A stretch of DNA of 41,243 nt from Pseudoflavonifractor sp. MSJ-30 (GTDB taxonomy: Bacteria > Bacillota > Clostridia > Oscillospirales > Oscillospiraceae), in NCBI RefSeq assembly GCF_018918045.1, contig NZ_JAHLPU010000040.1:1-41243 (forward strand), given 5' to 3'. The position numbers and the translations under genes were made by a program. Below, one piece after another: positions 38,481-41,243 of the stretch. Positions within the stretch are counted from its first letter, which is position 1. Every line of letters starts with the position of its first letter. The notes under the pieces were generated by a model, which made no database searches, was not told the DNA's origin, and saw only the letters and a program-made list of their open reading frames with translations.

Positions 38481-39035
38481 TTGGACGACACACAGATCAT
38501 TGCCCTGTTTCTGGCACGGGATGAGCAGGCCATCCATGAAACGGACCTGGCCTATGGCCGGAGGCTGCATACGCTGGCGAACCGGATCCTGCTGAGCCGG
38601 GAGGACGCGGAGGAAAGCGTCAGCGATACCTATCTTGAAACCTGGAAGGTCATCCCACCCTACCGGCCAAAATATTTCTTCGCCTTTCTGGCCTCCATCT
38701 GCCGCCACATATCCCTGAACCGGCTGGACTGGAATCTTGCGGCGAAGCGAAAGGCGAACGTGGTGTCCCTGACCGAGGAGATGGAGCTGTGCATTCCCGA
38801 CGCCAGCCATGAGCGGGCCATGCGGGGCAAGGAGATCGGGCAGCTTCTGGACGCATTTTTGGAAGACTTACCCAGGGACAGCCGGATGATTTTTCTGCGG
38901 CGGTACTGGTACGCGGATGCCATTGCGGAAATCGCCCTGCGGTACGGCATGACGGAAAGCAAGGTAAAAATGCAGCTGCACCGGACCAAGGAAAAGCTGC
39001 GCGTGTTTCTGGAAAAGGAGGGAATCCGTGTATGA
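38481..39035 (+). CDS. ECF-family RNA polymerase sigma factor 3
   Basis: A 184-residue sigma factor with region 2 (IIALFLARDEQAIHETDLAYG, SREDAEESVSDTYLETWKVI, LASICRHISLNRLDW) and region 4 (LPRDSRMIFLRRYWY, IALRYGMTESKVKMQLHRTKEKL). The start is TTG at 38481 with AAAGGAG nine bases upstream; no ATG or GTG with a ribosome site fits. It is a close paralogue of sigma factor 2. The last four bases overlap the ATGA of its membrane partner. Confidence 0.88.
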   Translation: MDDTQIIALFLARDEQAIHETDLAYGRRLHTLANRILLSREDAEESVSDTYLETWKVIPPYRPKYFFAFLASICRHISLNRLDWNLAAKRKANVVSLTEEMELCIPDASHERAMRGKEIGQLLDAFLEDLPRDSRMIFLRRYWYADAIAEIALRYGMTESKVKMQLHRTKEKLRVFLEKEGIRV

Positions 39036-40579
39036 ACGGAAAGGAATTGTTCCGCGGCCTGTCTTACATCAGCCGCAGGTATATTGACGAGGCGGAATTC
39101 GGAACCCTGTCCTCCGCCCAAAACGCCCCGGCCCCTGCCGCCCGGGCCAGACTGCGCAGGCCCCTTCTGATCGCGGCGCTGATCGCCCTGCTTCTGCTGC
39201 TGGTGGGCTGCGGGGCCGCCTATATCATCACCCGCAATCTGAACTGGTCCAAGGAGCTGGAAAAGGATCTGCGCTTTTACAACGAGGATATCTCCGTCGG
39301 CGCGGTGTCCAAGGGCTGGGTCCTGGACGAAGCCATGTTTACCCTCTCCGCCGCGCCTCCCGAAAACGGGAACGTAACGATCACCTGCGGGGAGTGGAGC
39401 CTGGACGCCACCGGCACCCTGGACATCGGCACGGAATACTGGATTGAAAAGTGGAACGGAACCACCTACGAGGAGATTCCCACGCTGGACGCCCAGCCCT
39501 GGACCGTACCGGAGCAGCAGATCATCTGCGGCTCCAACAACAGCTGGACGGTGAACTATCTGGAAAAATACGGTACTCTGGAGCCGGGCAATTACCGCAT
39601 CGGCATGATGGTCTCCAAGGCCTCCAAGGATGGGGATCCCGCTCAGCTGGGCTGCTTTGCCAAGTTCCGCATCCCGGATCCTGCCATGGCTCCCTATCTG
39701 GATGCCTACAACAAGGCGTTTCAGGCGCTGAAAAACGCGGAAGCCTACCATATTATAGAAACCTCCTATGATTCCCGGATGGTCTCCAACCTGGAATTTT
39801 CGGCATCCCGGGAGGAATACTGGAAGAGCGGAAACGACTGGGTGGAGTGCCGGGTGATCCAGTGGCTGGACGCGGAGGATTTCAGCGACTCCGGCGGGGG
39901 CCAGATGCGGCGGGACGGCATCGGCTACGGTGTCAGCTGGCCCACCGACAAGGTCACGGACAAGCCGGATTCCTGGGAACGACTGACCTTTGTTGACCAG
40001 TTTGAATGTGACCTCTGGTGCATTTTCTTTGAATATGTCTCCCAGAATGCGGTGGATGTGCAGGCCACGGATAATTATGTAAACTTTATAAAGACGCTTG
40101 ACAATGTGGAGTACAACGAGGTCCGCGTTTTCTACGATGAAACCGGCGGTATTCAGCATCTGGAATATTCCCTGATCCCCGGCCTTGCCTACGAGGAAGC
40201 GGACCGGATCCTTTGGAAGACCCTTGACGTTCTGCCCACCACCGCTGATGAGGCCGCCGCCGTTCTCCGGGCCATCGACCTGGACAGTCCTTCGCAGTTC
40301 TCCTACGCCCAGGACCTGGAGCAGATCAAATCTGACGGGCTGGTTCAAAAGACCGGCGGCTTCAGGAACACCACCGCCCAGACGTCCGTAACCATCGATT
40401 CCGCCCCCCGGCTGGCGGCGGCGGAGATCCCCGTGGACAAGACCAACATTCAAAGCGTCTTCTACGACCCGGAGGCCAAGATCTGGAAGGTGGAATTCTG
40501 CCGTTCGCAGCATGACGAGATCTATTACGCCGTCTACCTGGACGACACAGGCGTCACGCAGCTGGTTGTAAGCAAATAA
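39032..40579 (+). CDS. Sigma-partner membrane protein with Ig-like and alpha/beta sensor module
   Basis: A 515-residue protein with a cytoplasmic tail (1-42), one membrane helix (about 43-66, LLLLLVGCGAAYIIT) and an extracellular region. The first unit (about 95-220) contains EKWNGTTYEEIP (from E139) and YGTLEPGNYRIGMM; the second (about 225-370) begins with an AYNKAFQALKNAEAYHI helix. Both match the modules of the BlaR1-like protease at 18757-21492. A C-terminal part (about 410-515) is of unknown type. It overlaps sigma factor 3 by four bases and is its presumed sensor or anti-sigma partner. It lacks a zinc finger, so how it holds the sigma factor is not visible. Confidence 0.82.
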   Translation: MNGKELFRGLSYISRRYIDEAEFGTLSSAQNAPAPAARARLRRPLLIAALIALLLLLVGCGAAYIITRNLNWSKELEKDLRFYNEDISVGAVSKGWVLDEAMFTLSAAPPENGNVTITCGEWSLDATGTLDIGTEYWIEKWNGTTYEEIPTLDAQPWTVPEQQIICGSNNSWTVNYLEKYGTLEPGNYRIGMMVSKASKDGDPAQLGCFAKFRIPDPAMAPYLDAYNKAFQALKNAEAYHIIETSYDSRMVSNLEFSASREEYWKSGNDWVECRVIQWLDAEDFSDSGGGQMRRDGIGYGVSWPTDKVTDKPDSWERLTFVDQFECDLWCIFFEYVSQNAVDVQATDNYVNFIKTLDNVEYNEVRVFYDETGGIQHLEYSLIPGLAYEEADRILWKTLDVLPTTADEAAAVLRAIDLDSPSQFSYAQDLEQIKSDGLVQKTGGFRNTTAQTSVTIDSAPRLAAAEIPVDKTNIQSVFYDPEAKIWKVEFCRSQHDEIYYAVYLDDTGVTQLVVSK

Positions 40580-40586
40580 GCATTTA

Positions 40587-40623
40587 GCCGCCGGAACTGG
40601 TACGCAGTTCCGGCGGCCTTCTT
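40587..40623 (+). terminator. Terminator of sigma pair 3
   Basis: GCCGCCGGAACTG (40587-40599) and CAGTTCCGGCGGC (40605-40617) form a perfect 13-base stem, followed by CTTCTT. It lies eight bases after the stop codon. Confidence 0.85.
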
Positions 40624-40702
40624 ACACTGAATTGCTCAACTTGCTCTTGCAATTTGCGGATTTGAAAATTTAACTTTTGGGTTTACCCCTATCCACCCGT
40701 AG

Positions 40703-41243
40703 GCTGGGTGCCTCCGGCGGCGGTTTTCTTGCTTCTGCAAGAAAATCGATAAGAAGCAGCCTCAAGGGGGCGCTGTCGGCGAAGCCGCCCCCCTTGAGAA
40801 TCCTCCCGGCCTCAAAACCATATTAGCTTTCAGCGCCGCCTTCCGGCGAGTACGGAGTACAGTCCCTAAATTTTTCCCGGTCCGGTTCTTTGAAAGAATC
40901 AATAATTTGGCTACTGTCTATTTCGGCATCCCATCATCCGGGTATTCCATGCCAGTGTGCGCACTGGCGCGGAATGACAAGAGGTTTCAGCTTTTTGCCG
41001 GTTTTCACATCGAGAAAACCGTTTGATAGAATATCGAAAACAGATTGCTAAATTAAAACGTTTCGATCCGGACAATTGCCCTAGCCGAAAGCCTGCTATT
41101 TCTCTGTAAGAGCGCGCCGGGAAGGATTCTTAAGGGAGGGCGGCTCTGCGGCGGGAGCTAGCAGCCGGTCAGCGCCTCCCTTAAGCCGCATTCTTTCCCC
41201 CTTTCTTGGCGGGACAAGAAAGGGGCCCCCGGAGGGACCCAGC
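40703..41243. repeat. Non-coding composite element with terminal inverted repeats
   Basis: The block starts with GCTGGGTGCCTCCGG (40703) and ends, reverse-complemented from 41243, with GCTGGGTCCCTCCGG; the similarity of the two ends runs for about 55 bases and includes TTTCTTG and GCAAGAAA-like parts. Next to each end is a large hairpin: CTCAAGGGGG/CCCCCTTGAG (40761-40798) and CTTAAGGGAGG/CCTCCCTTAAG (about 41129-41186). A GCCAGTG/CACTGGC hairpin lies in the middle (40951-40968). No gene is visible. The element may continue past the window edge. It looks like a MITE-like dispersed repeat. Confidence 0.5.

Noticed and set aside
38660..40513. 617-codon minus-strand frame opposite sigma pair 3
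   Set aside because: Antisense shadow; it spans two real plus-strand genes whose ATGA overlap and motifs are clear.

Overview
The window looks like chromosomal DNA of a Gram-positive, GC-rich member of the Clostridia, most likely the Oscillospiraceae/Eubacteriales group of gut anaerobes. This rests on AGGAGG-type ribosome binding sites, housekeeping promoters of the TTGACA/TATAAT type (many with a TGn extension), a dlt-like cell-envelope cluster, a BlaI/BlaR1-type pair, several ECF sigma factors with small membrane partners, and carbon-monoxide/acetyl-CoA pathway genes. The species assignment is inference. No rRNA, tRNA, CRISPR array, phage gene or transposase was found.

Layout. 1-2.5 kb: a REP-like inverted repeat, then a small HMA metallochaperone and a Zn/Cd/Pb-type P1B ATPase. 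2.5-4.2 kb (minus): two paralogous SAM methyltransferases, each with its own copy of a duplicated promoter. 4.3-8.6 kb: a small membrane protein gene diverging from a Na/Pi transporter - PhoB-type regulator - PhoR-type kinase operon; the shared intergenic region is a symmetrical array of Pho-box-like TTTAC repeats. 8.7-9.3 kb: a TRIC/UPF0126 membrane protein. 9.6-13.7 kb (minus): cooC - acsD - a fused acsC::acsE gene, i.e. the corrinoid methyl-transfer arm of the Wood-Ljungdahl pathway plus a nickel-insertion ATPase. 14.0-16.5 kb: a domain-permuted GH3 glycosidase. 16.6-17.1 kb (minus): a LURP-one protein. 17.5-21.5 kb: a lipoprotein - BlaI repressor - BlaR1-like membrane protease operon, with two operator-like repeats at its promoter. 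21.9-26.2 kb: an adenylation enzyme, carrier protein, MBOAT and SGNH protein, resembling dltA-C-B-D. 26.2-28.9 kb (minus): AI-2E-family permease and CNNM/CorC-type protein, the latter preceded by a possible 31-codon leader peptide. 29.0-30.8 kb: a short KdpD-like kinase and a KdpE-like regulator without kdpFABC. 31.0-35.0 kb: two ECF sigma / membrane-partner pairs. 35.0-38.2 kb (minus): an S41 protease and a polytopic GT-C-like protein, separated by a promoter-terminator unit that may encode a tiny RNA. 38.5-40.6 kb: a third ECF sigma/partner pair. 40.6-41.2 kb: a non-coding block bounded by long inverted repeats.

How the genes work together. A large share of the window is envelope sensing: a Pho circuit, a BlaI/BlaR1-like circuit, a KdpDE-like circuit and three sigma/partner pairs. 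The extracellular part of the BlaR1-like protease and of one sigma partner carry the same pair of domains, so two different signalling chassis appear to share one sensory module. The most unusual single gene is the in-frame fusion of the corrinoid iron-sulfur protein large subunit with its methyltetrahydrofolate methyltransferase.
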